Shown here: piece after piece, positions 7,564 to 15,159 of the stretch
How the letters are laid out: each line of letters opens with the position of its first letter
Position numbering within the stretch: position 1 is the stretch's first letter
Source: a virus
Reading direction: 5' to 3' (one strand)
DNA length: 29,641 bases
IMG/VR virus record: IMGVR_UViG_3300049812_004136
Location: 1-29,641 of that record
The notes under the pieces: generated by a model
Told to the model about the DNA's origin: nothing
Seen by the model: the letters and a program-made list of their open reading frames with translations, nothing else
Databases searched by the model: none
Translations under genes and position numbers: made by a program

Positions 7564-8660
7564 TAAAGAACCAACTCCGCTGTGGTCTGTGTCCAAGTGA
7601 CTGTGTTAAACGCTTGTCCTGTGATTCTAATGGTCATTTCCTGCGTAGTAAAGTCTACACCAAAAATTGTAGATGTTTTTGTTGCCTTCACTGTAAATGT
7701 GTAGTCAGTAAAAGTGTTCCTTGCAGTTGGAACCACACCAGAAAGTGTTCCAGTGTTGGAATCAATCGACATGCCTGGTGGTAATGTGCCGGAGTCAATG
7801 GCATATGTTATGGTAGTGTCTCCATCTTGGCCTAATGCTTCATCGGGGTCAATAACATTTAACTTAACAATTGCATAATCACCACTGGTTAATGTTGCAA
7901 TGATGCCAGTCTGTGTAAAATACAATCCTCTTACGTCAGATACATCAGCTGTCAACTCGGTGTTGTCGGTTGTAAATGACGTTGAACTAGATTTAAATTT
8001 GCCAAGACCACGAACATCCAGTTGGAAAGTTCTATCAGCAAATGTTATCCCATCGGACACTCTGACTGTAAATTGATATAGTCTATCAATAGATCCACTA
8101 CGGACAACCAAATCCCAAGCTCCAGTATCGAATGCAACACCATCCAGTCCTAGTTGTGTTGAGTCAAATGCTTCCTGAGGAATAGGACTCACCACTCCAG
8201 TAATCCTTCCTGTGTTACTCATCGTAACGCCATCAGGCAAACCTCCAGTGATGATGTCATAGTCTAAGGCAGTTGAGTCATCAGTGTCAATGTCAGATGC
8301 CTCTAACTGGATATCAACGTAGGTGCCATCAAAAATTATATCAAGTGTGCCGGCAGTAGTAACCCATGTTGGAGCATCAGATCCTTCAACGAATAAAGTA
8401 AAAGTTCGATCATTTACATTTGTACCATCGGAAGCACGTACAACAAATGTTTTTTCGGTTCTGAAACTTACTTCGTTGGGAAAGCCTATAATTTTTCCGG
8501 CACTAGTCAAATTAAGTCCACTTGGTAAAGAGCCAACTAGTAATGAAAAGGTTACAGTATCTCCATCTGAATCACTAGCTACAAGTTGTTTTTCATACTC
8601 CACACGTTCTTGGATAGTACCAAGCAAGCCAGAAGGAGTTTGCCACTGTGGAATCGACAT
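7563..8660 (-). CDS. Virion protein with three Ig-like repeats, 365 aa
   Basis: This 365-aa protein consists of three repeats of about 100-125 residues of the putative Ig (He_PIG) type. Each has the signature 'LP.G....(T)G.I.G': SLPSGLNLTSAGKIIGFP in repeat 1, GLPDGVTMSNTGRITGVV in repeat 2, TLPPGMSIDSNTGTLSGVV in repeat 3. Repeat 1 starts PQWQTPSGLLGTI, and a similar WTQTT strand appears at the very C-terminus as though a fourth repeat began there. Such domains decorate phage fibres and may bind carbohydrate. The ATG lies six bases after an AATAAATA box. No signal peptide is present, as expected for a virion part. Confidence 0.85.
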   Translation of the reverse strand: MSIPQWQTPSGLLGTIQERVEYEKQLVASDSDGDTVTFSLLVGSLPSGLNLTSAGKIIGFPNEVSFRTEKTFVVRASDGTNVNDRTFTLFVEGSDAPTWVTTAGTLDIIFDGTYVDIQLEASDIDTDDSTALDYDIITGGLPDGVTMSNTGRITGVVSPIPQEAFDSTQLGLDGVAFDTGAWDLVVRSGSIDRLYQFTVRVSDGITFADRTFQLDVRGLGKFKSSSTSFTTDNTELTADVSDVRGLYFTQTGIIATLTSGDYAIVKLNVIDPDEALGQDGDTTITYAIDSGTLPPGMSIDSNTGTLSGVVPTARNTFTDYTFTVKATKTSTIFGVDFTTQEMTIRITGQAFNTVTWTQTTAELVL

Positions 8661-8666
8661 TTTGTA

Positions 8667-8674
8667 TATTTATT
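8667..8674 (-). promoter_or_regulatory. Late-type promoter box AATAAATA
   Basis: Minus-strand AATAAATA, six bases before the ATG at 8660, with no ribosome site between. One of four equally placed copies in the window. Confidence 0.55.
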
Positions 8675-8715
8675 GGATACAGTGGATGTGGAAACACCCA
8701 CTGTTGAATTAAAGA

Positions 8716-9189
8716 TTACTGTGAATCGATGTTTGCGACTCCTAATGCCGCAACTGATGTGGCATCAAAAGCTTCATCGCCTACAGCAGCTCCACCCTGT
8801 GTGTTGTTGCCATCAGCAATAGACACCTTGAACTTGTCAGATCCTGATGAAGCGTCAGCACCAATACCGCCCACAACAACTGTTCTGTTGCATAATTTGG
8901 TCACTTGGTCAGTAGATGAATCCAGAGGATTGATACATGCAATTCTGAATTCGCCTTCACCTAATGCGCCGGCAGCTTTGTTTACTAGAGTAAGCACTTC
9001 TGTTACTGTTGATGAATCAGAAGGTTTTGTAGCAGAAACTTTAAACTTTCTTGTTGATCTTTGCGATACAATAAATGCACCTAAGCCTTCTTCAGCTCCT
9101 GCTTCTAGTTCTCCTGTTAGTCTGTAGTTGGTAACTTGGATCTTGCCTGAGCCGGATCCTATTTTACTTGGATTAATTGGTCTTCCCAT
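8716..9189 (-). CDS. Virion structural protein, MGRPIN type, 157 aa
   Basis: A 157-aa Gly/Ala/Ser-rich protein starting MGRPINPSKIGSGSGKI, an N-terminus I associate with structural proteins of marine T4-like phages. I chose the ATG at 9189 because AGGAG lies seven bases upstream; a GTG 42 bases earlier would only add a charged stretch that reads through the ribosome site. The middle has two similar beta segments (RKFKVSATKPSDSSTV and DKFKVSIADGNNTQGG), suggesting an internal duplication. No catalytic motif is seen. It is preceded by an unusual structured leader of about 100 nt, unlike its leaderless neighbours, so its expression may be controlled separately. Confidence 0.75.
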   Translation of the reverse strand: MGRPINPSKIGSGSGKIQVTNYRLTGELEAGAEEGLGAFIVSQRSTRKFKVSATKPSDSSTVTEVLTLVNKAAGALGEGEFRIACINPLDSSTDQVTKLCNRTVVVGGIGADASSGSDKFKVSIADGNNTQGGAAVGDEAFDATSVAALGVANIDSQ

Positions 9190-9308
9190 TTTATTCTCCT
9201 TTTGTTTCTGTCCAACGTGGGTTCTAGCCACTACGCGGAGGATGTTACCGCATAAGTCTCACTCGTTGTGTGAGCTCTATTAGACTGTGTATTTAAGCAC
9301 ACAGTCTA
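9190..9308 (-). promoter_or_regulatory. Structured 5' leader with four hairpins
   Basis: This gene-free stretch is richer in GC than its surroundings. On the minus strand it can form, in order, a 10-bp perfect hairpin (9281-9290 with 9299-9308), CTCAC/GTGAG (9258-9274), a 7-bp stem with one G-U pair (9232-9238 with 9248-9254) and GTGG/CCAC (9217-9231), then the AGGAG ribosome site. It contains a TTAAATACACAG motif (9285-9296) also found upstream of 10720. It could be a regulated leader RNA, and the first hairpin may also end the 9332-10720 transcript. No known riboswitch class is recognised. Confidence 0.45.
9281..9308. terminator. 10-bp perfect hairpin, possible terminator
   Basis: TAGACTGTGT and its exact reverse complement flank an 8-base loop. 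The hairpin lies 24-50 bases past the stop of the fibre gene at 9332 on the minus strand. There is no clear U-run on either side, so intrinsic termination is uncertain; the alternative is a role as the first stem of the leader RNA for the 8716-9189 gene. Confidence 0.35.
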
Positions 9309-9331
9309 TTAAATTTATACTAGTTTAGATT

Positions 9332-10720
9332 TTAGGTGCCGTCACCAAATCGATCTAAGTTCCAAGCTCCACCAGCAAACACACAAATTGCAAGTGTGCG
9401 TTTAGGTGTTGATGAATCGCCTGCTGTGTTTCCTATGAAAGGCTTCCATGCATATGTGGCCAGGACGTCTCCATCATCAGGATCTCTTACTTGACTTAAA
9501 GTAACAATTGTGTTTGCAATTGATCCAACCGCAGAGTCACCTCCAGCAATGGCCAAGTACATAACTTGTCCTTCAGATCCAGCGGCAAGGGTGTAGTCTT
9601 GTTCACCAGATGCTAGTAGATGCACTCCAGCAGTCAATGACAATGCTGTAGTTGATGTGGTGAGATCATTTTGTACCTGATTTTCAAAAAATTGTCCAGC
9701 AACTTTTCCACCCAACACAGTAAACGCCCCATTATTAACTTGCACAGGGTCTTGGAAATTAATAACTGAGGAGTCTTCAGTACCAATTTGATTGACAATT
9801 AGTGTTTCATTTACTTTTAGTATTTCATTGATTTCTAGTTCTGTTGAATCAGAAGATGAAATAGGTCCATTTATAACAACGCCACCTGTGCCTTGTGGTT
9901 GTAGCACAATGCTACCGTTGGTTGTGAGATTGTTAAGCACTACATCGTTGCTTGAATCTTTGATTTCGGCGTTTGTATTAAATTTAATTGCACCGCTACC
10001 AATTTTTGATAAGTTGGTTTGTACACCGTATGCCGCAGACAAAAATCCATTAAGGGCACTGCCTACTGTGATATTTGTGCATGTTATATCTTCTGTAATA
10101 TCAACATCACCTTCAACAAATAATGCTTTACTAGAAGAGTCATTGTTCCTAATGTCCAAATTTCCTTGAATCAAAACAGAATCTGAAACAGTTAGTCTAT
10201 CGCCATCAATTGCAGTAATTGTTTGTGTGTCGATGTTGGCAACAATGGTTGCTGTTGCAGTATCAGTAACAGCAGTTGTTACAGAATCATCGGAAGTGGA
10301 TGTAACTGCTTTGAATTTGTCTTCACCTTCATTCCAATAAAAGAATGCAGAATCAAGTGCGGCTCCTCTGTTGATAAAAATACCAGCGTCAATGTCTCCG
10401 CCAGAGGAGTTTCTATTGAGTTCTAGTAAATTATCTTCAATTTGCATCACTGTTGCATTGATTTCAGTTGTTGTGCCTTTTACTTCTAAGTCATCATTGA
10501 TAATAACTTTGCCTGTGCCATTTGTTTCAATTGTTAGATCGCCATTTGTTACTGTATTGGTAATTGTTGATCCTGAAAGTGTTATGTTAGATAGTGAAGC
10601 ACCGCCTAGTTTGTCATATATTTCGTTGAAGTTGTCATTAATTTTATCAAAAGCCGTTCTTAATGGATCACCTGTGCCATCATTGGCCGCTGATCCTATG
10701 TTGATTGATTGTTGTGTCAT
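9332..10720 (-). CDS. Tail-fibre-like protein 1, 462 aa
   Basis: A 462-aa fibre protein. The N-terminus (MTQQSINIGSAANDGTGDPL, then RTAFDKINDNFNEIYD) is the attachment module also found in the paralogue at 11065-12627. It is followed by many short Ser/Thr/Asn beta repeats (GDLTIETNGTGKVIINDDLE type, with 'NGTG.V.I.G' motifs), typical of trimeric beta-helical shafts. The last ~110 residues form a compact tip domain (GEQDYTLAAGSEGQVMYLAI ... AGGAWNLDRFG) closely related to the tip of the paralogue. The ATG has a GAGGAG ribosome site about seven bases upstream, and a TTAAATACACAG motif lies at 10739-10750. Probable host-recognition fibre; receptor unknown. Confidence 0.85.
   Translation of the reverse strand: MTQQSINIGSAANDGTGDPLRTAFDKINDNFNEIYDKLGGASLSNITLSGSTITNTVTNGDLTIETNGTGKVIINDDLEVKGTTTEINATVMQIEDNLLELNRNSSGGDIDAGIFINRGAALDSAFFYWNEGEDKFKAVTSTSDDSVTTAVTDTATATIVANIDTQTITAIDGDRLTVSDSVLIQGNLDIRNNDSSSKALFVEGDVDITEDITCTNITVGSALNGFLSAAYGVQTNLSKIGSGAIKFNTNAEIKDSSNDVVLNNLTTNGSIVLQPQGTGGVVINGPISSSDSTELEINEILKVNETLIVNQIGTEDSSVINFQDPVQVNNGAFTVLGGKVAGQFFENQVQNDLTTSTTALSLTAGVHLLASGEQDYTLAAGSEGQVMYLAIAGGDSAVGSIANTIVTLSQVRDPDDGDVLATYAWKPFIGNTAGDSSTPKRTLAICVFAGGAWNLDRFGDGT
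9335..9667 (-). repeat. Fibre tip domain, copy 1 of a diverged duplication
   Basis: Encodes the C-terminal ~110 residues of tail-fibre protein 1. The same domain, with about the same order of residues (TTSTTALSL, YTLAAG, IAGGDS, SQVR-PDDGDVL, TYAWK, GAWNLD), is encoded at 11068-11397. The copies are clearly homologous at the protein level and diverged at the DNA level. Confidence 0.8.
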
Positions 10721-10738
10721 TTATGTTGTCTCCTCTGG

Positions 10739-10750
10739 CTGTGTATTTAA
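10739..10750 (-). promoter_or_regulatory. TTAAATACACAG motif, possible late promoter variant
   Basis: The 12-mer TTAAATACACAG lies 19 bases upstream of the ATG at 10720 (minus strand) and occurs again exactly at 9285-9296 upstream of another virion gene. TTAAATA differs by one base from the AATAAATA core used before other structural genes. Unlike those, it leaves room for a leader with a GAGGAG ribosome site. Confidence 0.4.
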
Positions 10751-10786
10751 CAAATTTTTTTATAAACCGGAAGTAAATATAATAAC

Positions 10787-11068
10787 ATGTACATCAAGAC
10801 TACCACGTCCATTAGATTACATCAAAGAAAATCCAAACTTGATAATATTCACAACTACAAAAGAAGGCACACTGTGTATCATTTTGCATGTGATGAATGT
10901 GGGCAACAGTTTATACGTGAGGCATCTAAAGTGCCACAACAGCGGGCTTCAAATGCATTTAATCATGTGTGTTCAGAATGTGATGTGCATCGTTTTGCAC
11001 AAAAAACTGGAGTTAGAATGCGTAGGATATACAAAATTGATGCAAGTTCAACAAAGGTAAAACTTTAA
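10787..11068 (+). CDS. Small zinc-ribbon protein, 93 aa
   Basis: A 93-aa basic protein on the plus strand inside a minus-strand virion block. It carries two CxxC pairs, Cys35/Cys38 (FACDECGQQF) and Cys62/Cys65 (HVCSECDVHRFAQK), spaced as in a zinc ribbon, with Arg/Lys-rich flanks that suggest nucleic-acid binding. It starts at the ATG at 10787, preceded by a GGAAG about 15 bases upstream and a TATAAT at 10778-10783 that is too close to the ATG to be its own -10. The last four bases overlap the end of the fibre gene on the other strand. Likely a small regulatory or nucleic-acid-binding phage protein. Confidence 0.75.
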   Translation: MYIKTTTSIRLHQRKSKLDNIHNYKRRHTVYHFACDECGQQFIREASKVPQQRASNAFNHVCSECDVHRFAQKTGVRMRRIYKIDASSTKVKL

Positions 11069-12627
11069 TTGCTGTAGATGTCTAAGTTCCAGGCACCGTT
11101 GCCAAATATACAAGTTGCAAGACTTCTTCTTGGTTCAACTGAATCACCAGCACCAAAAGGTGTTGTAAACAGTTTCCATGCATAGGTAGGCAACACATCG
11201 CCATCATCTGGATTTCTCACTTGTGATATAGTAACAGTGGTGTTTGCAACAGATCCAGCCACAGAATCTCCACCTGCAATAATAAAGTGCATGATTTGTC
11301 CTTCTGTGCCAGCGGCTAATGTGTAATTTTGTTCACCAGCTGCCAAAGAATGAACTGTTTTGGACAGTGATAAGGCAGTGGTGGATGTTGCCAAATCATC
11401 TTGTGGCGTAAACACTGTGGCTCCCGAAACGTCTATATTTCCTGTCACGCTTACTCCAGTGTGTATTACTCTAAATCTTTCTGATAAAGACGCTCCATCA
11501 TGTGTTTTAAAAAACAATGTATTTGATGTGCCTGATGTGCCATCCATCATAAATTCTGCTCTTACATTGCCGCCTGATTGTTGGAAACTAATACCAGGTG
11601 TGTTTGCGTCTGCAGTTCTTTGTAGTGTTACTTTTGCCGCGGCAGTTTTTACGTGCAGGGAAGTATCGGGCGAACTTACTGATCCTATACCTACCTGTCC
11701 ACCTGCTTTCAATAAAATGTCGCCTGTGCCATCGTTCTCTATTGTGATGTCTCCGTTTGTGCCATCTGCAATTTTAATGGTTCCTGAGTTTGTTCCACTG
11801 TTGGTGCTTAGTGTTAGATCACCTGTGCCCTGTGTTGTAATCTCTGCGTTAGTGTCTGCCGCTCCAACGATTACACCAGTCGCTGTGGTTTCAAAGGTTT
11901 TGGTGTTGTCGTGATAAAGTTCAACTGCTCCATCGGCAATGCCCTTAACCATAGTTTCTGTGCCAGTGTCCTTGGAAAGTATGACATTGTTGTCACTCTG
12001 TAGGAAAAGGTTTCCTGTGCCTGTTTCTCTTACAATTGAATGACTGCCATTATGAAATATTTTTAGATCGCCGCTGTCACCAAGTTGTATTTGGTCACTG
12101 TCACCCATAATTATATTTCCATCAACATTTAGATTTTCGTTGATATTAATTTGTGTCGAATCTGATGTAGAGATACTTGATTCTGAAAAAGTAATGTTGC
12201 CTGTAGATGCTATTCCGGTCAATGCTGACCCATCTCCACTGAAAGATGTTGCTGTAAGTGTGCCAGTAACTTCAACATTTTCTGCAATACGCACAAGTGT
12301 AGAACTATCCGCTTTTATAGTTCCAGTGAGTATCAAATTGTCATCAATAATAACGCCTGTTGAATCATCTGACTTTATAATATTTGTAACAAGATCACCA
12401 TCAATAACAACATTGCCTGTTCCATTTGGTGATATTGTGATGTCTGTGTTTGTAAATGTAGAGCTAATTGTATTTCCGCTGATGTCAATTGCTTTGCCTG
12501 TTGAATCTTGACCAGCCAAATCATAAAGTTCATCAAAATTGTTGTTGACCTTTTCCATGGCGGCACGGAGTGTGTCACCAGTTCCTGTGTTTATTCCTGT
12601 GCCTACGTTGATTCTTTGTTTGGACAT
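11065..12627 (-). CDS. Tail-fibre-like protein 2, 520 aa
   Basis: A 520-aa paralogue of the fibre at 9332-10720. It shares the N-terminal attachment module (MSKQRINVGTGINTGTGDTL, RAAMEKVNNNFDELYDL) and the ~110-residue tip (GEQNYTLAAGTEGQIMHFII ... GNGAWNLDIY). The shaft differs: it has a FSGDGSALTGIA segment and a GDLKIFHNGSHSIVRETGTG stretch typical of marine phage fibres, plus Thr/Asn/Gly beta repeats. The ATG lies six bases after an AATAAATA late box. Two fibre proteins with a common base and tip but different shafts suggest duplication followed by shaft exchange. A role in host binding is likely, not shown. Confidence 0.85.
   Translation of the reverse strand: MSKQRINVGTGINTGTGDTLRAAMEKVNNNFDELYDLAGQDSTGKAIDISGNTISSTFTNTDITISPNGTGNVVIDGDLVTNIIKSDDSTGVIIDDNLILTGTIKADSSTLVRIAENVEVTGTLTATSFSGDGSALTGIASTGNITFSESSISTSDSTQININENLNVDGNIIMGDSDQIQLGDSGDLKIFHNGSHSIVRETGTGNLFLQSDNNVILSKDTGTETMVKGIADGAVELYHDNTKTFETTATGVIVGAADTNAEITTQGTGDLTLSTNSGTNSGTIKIADGTNGDITIENDGTGDILLKAGGQVGIGSVSSPDTSLHVKTAAAKVTLQRTADANTPGISFQQSGGNVRAEFMMDGTSGTSNTLFFKTHDGASLSERFRVIHTGVSVTGNIDVSGATVFTPQDDLATSTTALSLSKTVHSLAAGEQNYTLAAGTEGQIMHFIIAGGDSVAGSVANTTVTISQVRNPDDGDVLPTYAWKLFTTPFGAGDSVEPRRSLATCIFGNGAWNLDIYSN
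11068..11397 (-). repeat. Fibre tip domain, copy 2 of a diverged duplication
   Basis: Encodes the C-terminal ~110 residues of tail-fibre protein 2, homologous to the region at 9335-9667. The two copies are in the same orientation, about 1.7 kb apart. Confidence 0.8.
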
Positions 12628-12633
12628 TGTGAT

Positions 12634-12641
12634 TATTTATT
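12634..12641 (-). promoter_or_regulatory. Late-type promoter box AATAAATA
   Basis: Minus-strand AATAAATA, six bases before the ATG at 12627. It lies in the 26-bp gap shared with the divergent radical SAM gene that starts at 12654. Confidence 0.55.
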
Positions 12642-12653
12642 TGCTTAAATATT

Positions 12654-14573
12654 ATGATGAATGTTTATCTTTCACAGTTTTGTATAGATACTCCTGAAGG
12701 ATCCGCTAGAGAATTTTTGTATTTTCCATATAGTGTTGGAGTTATTTGGTCATATGCATTAACCAAAGCAAAGATCAGACAGAATATGCAACTAAAAGAA
12801 TTTTTAATAAAGAAGGAGAACATACAGGATGTTGTTGAGGGACTAGATAATCCTGCTATTTTTGGATTTAATTCTGTTGTTTGGAATCATGAATACAATT
12901 TAAAGTTAGCACAATGCGTTAAAGAAAGGTATCCAAACTGTGTGATAATTTTTGGAGGAGCAAGTGTCAAATATCAGGATGAAGAGTTTTTGAGACAATA
13001 TAAATTTATTGACTATGCAATTTATCGTGAAGGTGAAATAGCATTTAGCAATTTGTTATTACACACGCTAGGAGAAGATTTAGATAACAGTGGCATTGGC
13101 TATATAAAAGATGGAAAATTTATTACAGCACCAGCAACAAGAATGGCTGACATAGATGATATTCCAAGTCCATATACAACCGGATTGTTTGACTATCTAG
13201 TAGAAAAGTATGAAGGCACTAACGTTGTTTTGAACGCTGTAGTTGAAACCAATAGAGGTTGTCCTTTTGGTTGTACATTTTGTGATTGGGGCAACGGAGC
13301 TTTTGGTAAAATTAAAAAAGGTGGTATGCACAGAGTGAAAGGCGACTTCGAATGGTTGGCCAAAAAGAAAATTGAATACATTACTAATGCAGATGCAAAT
13401 TTTGGTATATTCAAAGATAGAGATGTAGAAATAACAAAATATATGATCGAACTTAAAAACAAATACAATTATCCTCAAATTTTTAATACATCATGGAACA
13501 AAGTTTTTTCAGTACAGATGGTTGAGATAGCCAAAATGCTTAGTGAGGCCGGAATGATGAGAAGGTTCATGGGATCTTTTCAATCTCTAAATGAACTTAC
13601 AAATAAGTCAATAAAAAGGAAAAATATTTCGATGGACAATTTTTTCCAAGTATATGAAGCCTGCAAAAAAAATAATATTACAATCAGTACAGAGTTTATG
13701 TTGCCTTTACCTGAAGAAACTTATGATTCATTCATGGACACACTTGAAAGATTTTACGAAGCAGACATTAACACAGTTGTTAATATATTAAGTATTTTGC
13801 CTAACTCTGAGATGAATGATCCCGAATATAGGAAAAAATATGGCTTAATCACGCAAATGTCTCCTGTGAAAGATTCGCCATATGCTACAGAATATCACGA
13901 AATGGTGATTGGTACTAACACTATGTCAGTAGAAGAATTTGAGAAAGCAAATATAATTAGATTTTTGTTAGAAGTTTTGCATGCCGCTGGATTTTGTGAC
14001 ATAATTTCAAGATTTATTGCAAAACAAAAAATGTGTAAAACTACAAAAATTTATGAAGACCTTTATGACTATTTTCTTTTTAGACCAAAGTCAGTTCTAT
14101 ATAAGCATTTCATTATACTTGTTGATAATGTTAAAAAGCAATTTGTACAAAAAATGCAAGGCACACAGATCAAATGGCCGATGTTTTCTGACATTGGAGA
14201 TAAAAATAGAAAAAAATTATATCAAGAACTGAAAGAATTTGTAGCATCATATGGATTTGAAGAAAGTATATGTAATGATGTTATTATATTGCAAAATGCC
14301 AAACAAAAACATTTTGGTCAAAAAGAAAATTATGATATAACCACCAGTTGTAACATATATGAATACATTGCAAATGACGAGCCTCTAAAGGAAGGTAGAA
14401 ATGTGTACCATATTTCAAACGGTGGCGTGGATAAAAAACATAAGGTTTACAGCGACTTCATGATATCATGCAGGTTCAATCAGAATTGGCAAACTAAAGT
14501 TGAAAATAAAAGTTATTTGACTGAAAAACTTGTGCCACAGCCACAACTAGAGTGTGCGTTGGGATTGTCATAG
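12654..14573 (+). CDS. B12-binding-domain radical SAM enzyme, 639 aa
   Basis: Residues ~1-140 resemble the Rossmann-like B12-binding domain found before many radical SAM enzymes (AIFGFNSVVWNHE, CVIIFGGASVKY, DYAIYREGE), but the classical DxHxxG cobalamin loop is not seen. The radical SAM core follows, with the 4Fe-4S motif CxxxCxxC as Cys203, Cys207 and Cys210 (RGCPFGCTFCDWG). Residues ~430-639 are an extra C-terminal part of unknown role. Such proteins methylate or rearrange unactivated carbons; the substrate here is unknown. ATG-ATG at 12654 leaves the start uncertain by one codon. Its last 61 bases overlap the opposing A-type Fe-S carrier gene. It stands alone on the plus strand. Confidence 0.85.
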   Translation: MMNVYLSQFCIDTPEGSAREFLYFPYSVGVIWSYALTKAKIRQNMQLKEFLIKKENIQDVVEGLDNPAIFGFNSVVWNHEYNLKLAQCVKERYPNCVIIFGGASVKYQDEEFLRQYKFIDYAIYREGEIAFSNLLLHTLGEDLDNSGIGYIKDGKFITAPATRMADIDDIPSPYTTGLFDYLVEKYEGTNVVLNAVVETNRGCPFGCTFCDWGNGAFGKIKKGGMHRVKGDFEWLAKKKIEYITNADANFGIFKDRDVEITKYMIELKNKYNYPQIFNTSWNKVFSVQMVEIAKMLSEAGMMRRFMGSFQSLNELTNKSIKRKNISMDNFFQVYEACKKNNITISTEFMLPLPEETYDSFMDTLERFYEADINTVVNILSILPNSEMNDPEYRKKYGLITQMSPVKDSPYATEYHEMVIGTNTMSVEEFEKANIIRFLLEVLHAAGFCDIISRFIAKQKMCKTTKIYEDLYDYFLFRPKSVLYKHFIILVDNVKKQFVQKMQGTQIKWPMFSDIGDKNRKKLYQELKEFVASYGFEESICNDVIILQNAKQKHFGQKENYDITTSCNIYEYIANDEPLKEGRNVYHISNGGVDKKHKVYSDFMISCRFNQNWQTKVENKSYLTEKLVPQPQLECALGLS

Positions 14574-14833
14574 GTGAAATAGGAACCAAATATTTCTTGT
14601 TTGTAATCAATTTTAGTGCCTAAAACAAACATTTCACAGCGTTCATCCACCAGCACTTTTACTTCTCCGAAGGCTAATTCGTGGTCACGGTCCTTTTTTT
14701 CTTCGGTTACATCCATTTGATAGTTGAATCCAGCACATCCGCCACCTTTGACGCCAAATCTGATGTATGGTTTATTGTTAGATTCACAAACCTCTTTCAT
14801 TTTTGCAATAGCAGGAACGGTCACTTCAATCAT
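14513..14833 (-). CDS. iscA-like: A-type Fe-S cluster carrier (IscA/ErpA/HesB family)
   Basis: The 106-aa product is a full-length A-type carrier, which accepts an iron-sulfur cluster and passes it to target enzymes. The three cluster ligands are in place: Cys33 in GGGCAGF and Cys97/Cys99 in SSCGCG, matching the C-x(63-65)-C-x-C pattern of the family. It starts at the ATG at 14833, eight bases after the SufT-like gene, as the last gene of an operon with Nfu and SOD. Its last 20 codons lie within the 3' end of the convergent radical SAM gene. A-type carriers are known in some marine phages; joined to Nfu and SufT it suggests a real maturation pathway. Confidence 0.92.
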   Translation of the reverse strand: MIEVTVPAIAKMKEVCESNNKPYIRFGVKGGGCAGFNYQMDVTEEKKDRDHELAFGEVKVLVDERCEMFVLGTKIDYKQEIFGSYFTYDNPNAHSSCGCGTSFSVK

Positions 14834-14841
14834 AATAATAT

Positions 14842-15159
14842 TTACATGCCGAGATATAGTCTACCATCTTCACTAATATATTCTTGTGTCCAGGGTGGAG
14901 TGAAGGTTAGTTGCACTCTCACAGGAGAATGTCCTGCTTTCGTAACGGCTTGTTGAACCCATTGTGGCATCTCGCCAGCAACAGGACAGTTAGGTGCTGT
15001 CAGAGTCATTACTACGTCAGATGAGTTGTCCTCATTGACTCTTAGATCATATATTAGTCCAAGTTCAAAAATATCAATTGGGATCTCAGGATCATAAACT
15101 TTCCTTAATTCATCTACAATATAAGGATATTTTTTTTCAATTTGATCTCTGTCAATCAT
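14842..15159 (-). CDS. sufT-like: SufT/MIP18 (DUF59) Fe-S maturation protein
   Basis: A protein of 105 aa from the ATG at 15159, which overlaps the Nfu stop by eight bases; a GTG 21 bases earlier is a less likely start. It is a single MIP18/DUF59 domain: VYDPEIPIDIFELGLIYDL at residues ~21-39, then MTLTAPNCPVAGEMP with the conserved Cys58, then VRVQLTFTPPWT. The DPEIP and TxxxCP motifs are the hallmarks of SufT, PaaD and the eukaryotic CIA factor MIP18, which help to load clusters onto target proteins. Its place between Nfu and the A-type carrier supports a SufT-like role over a PaaD-like one. Confidence 0.9.
   Translation of the reverse strand: MIDRDQIEKKYPYIVDELRKVYDPEIPIDIFELGLIYDLRVNEDNSSDVVMTLTAPNCPVAGEMPQWVQQAVTKAGHSPVRVQLTFTPPWTQEYISEDGRLYLGM

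Noticed and set aside
7564-7596. TTG start giving a 518-aa version of the Ig-like virion protein
   Set aside because: The ATG at 7563 makes the TAATG junction seen at many other gene boundaries here.
9190-9231. N-terminal extension of the MGRPIN protein from a GTG at 9231
   Set aside because: It would read through the AGGAG ribosome site; the ATG at 9189 has ideal spacing and the typical family start.
9223-9290. Short frame from a GTG at 9290 through the structured leader
   Set aside because: It has no ribosome site, and the base-pairing pattern explains the sequence better than coding does.
10761-10776. Glutamine-riboswitch-like GGAAGTAA segment upstream of the zinc-ribbon gene
   Set aside because: Only a few bases resemble the glnA/downstream-peptide core and no flanking stems can be formed.
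10371-11060. Plus-strand frame of 229 codons overlapping fibre and zinc-ribbon genes
   Set aside because: Its first half is the antisense of a fibre repeat region and its second half is a shifted frame of the zinc-ribbon gene.
5430-12627. Tandem-repeat or CRISPR-like array in the virion gene block
   Set aside because: Repetition is at the protein level (Ser/Thr/Gly beta repeats and Ig-like domains); there are no regular direct repeats with unique spacers.
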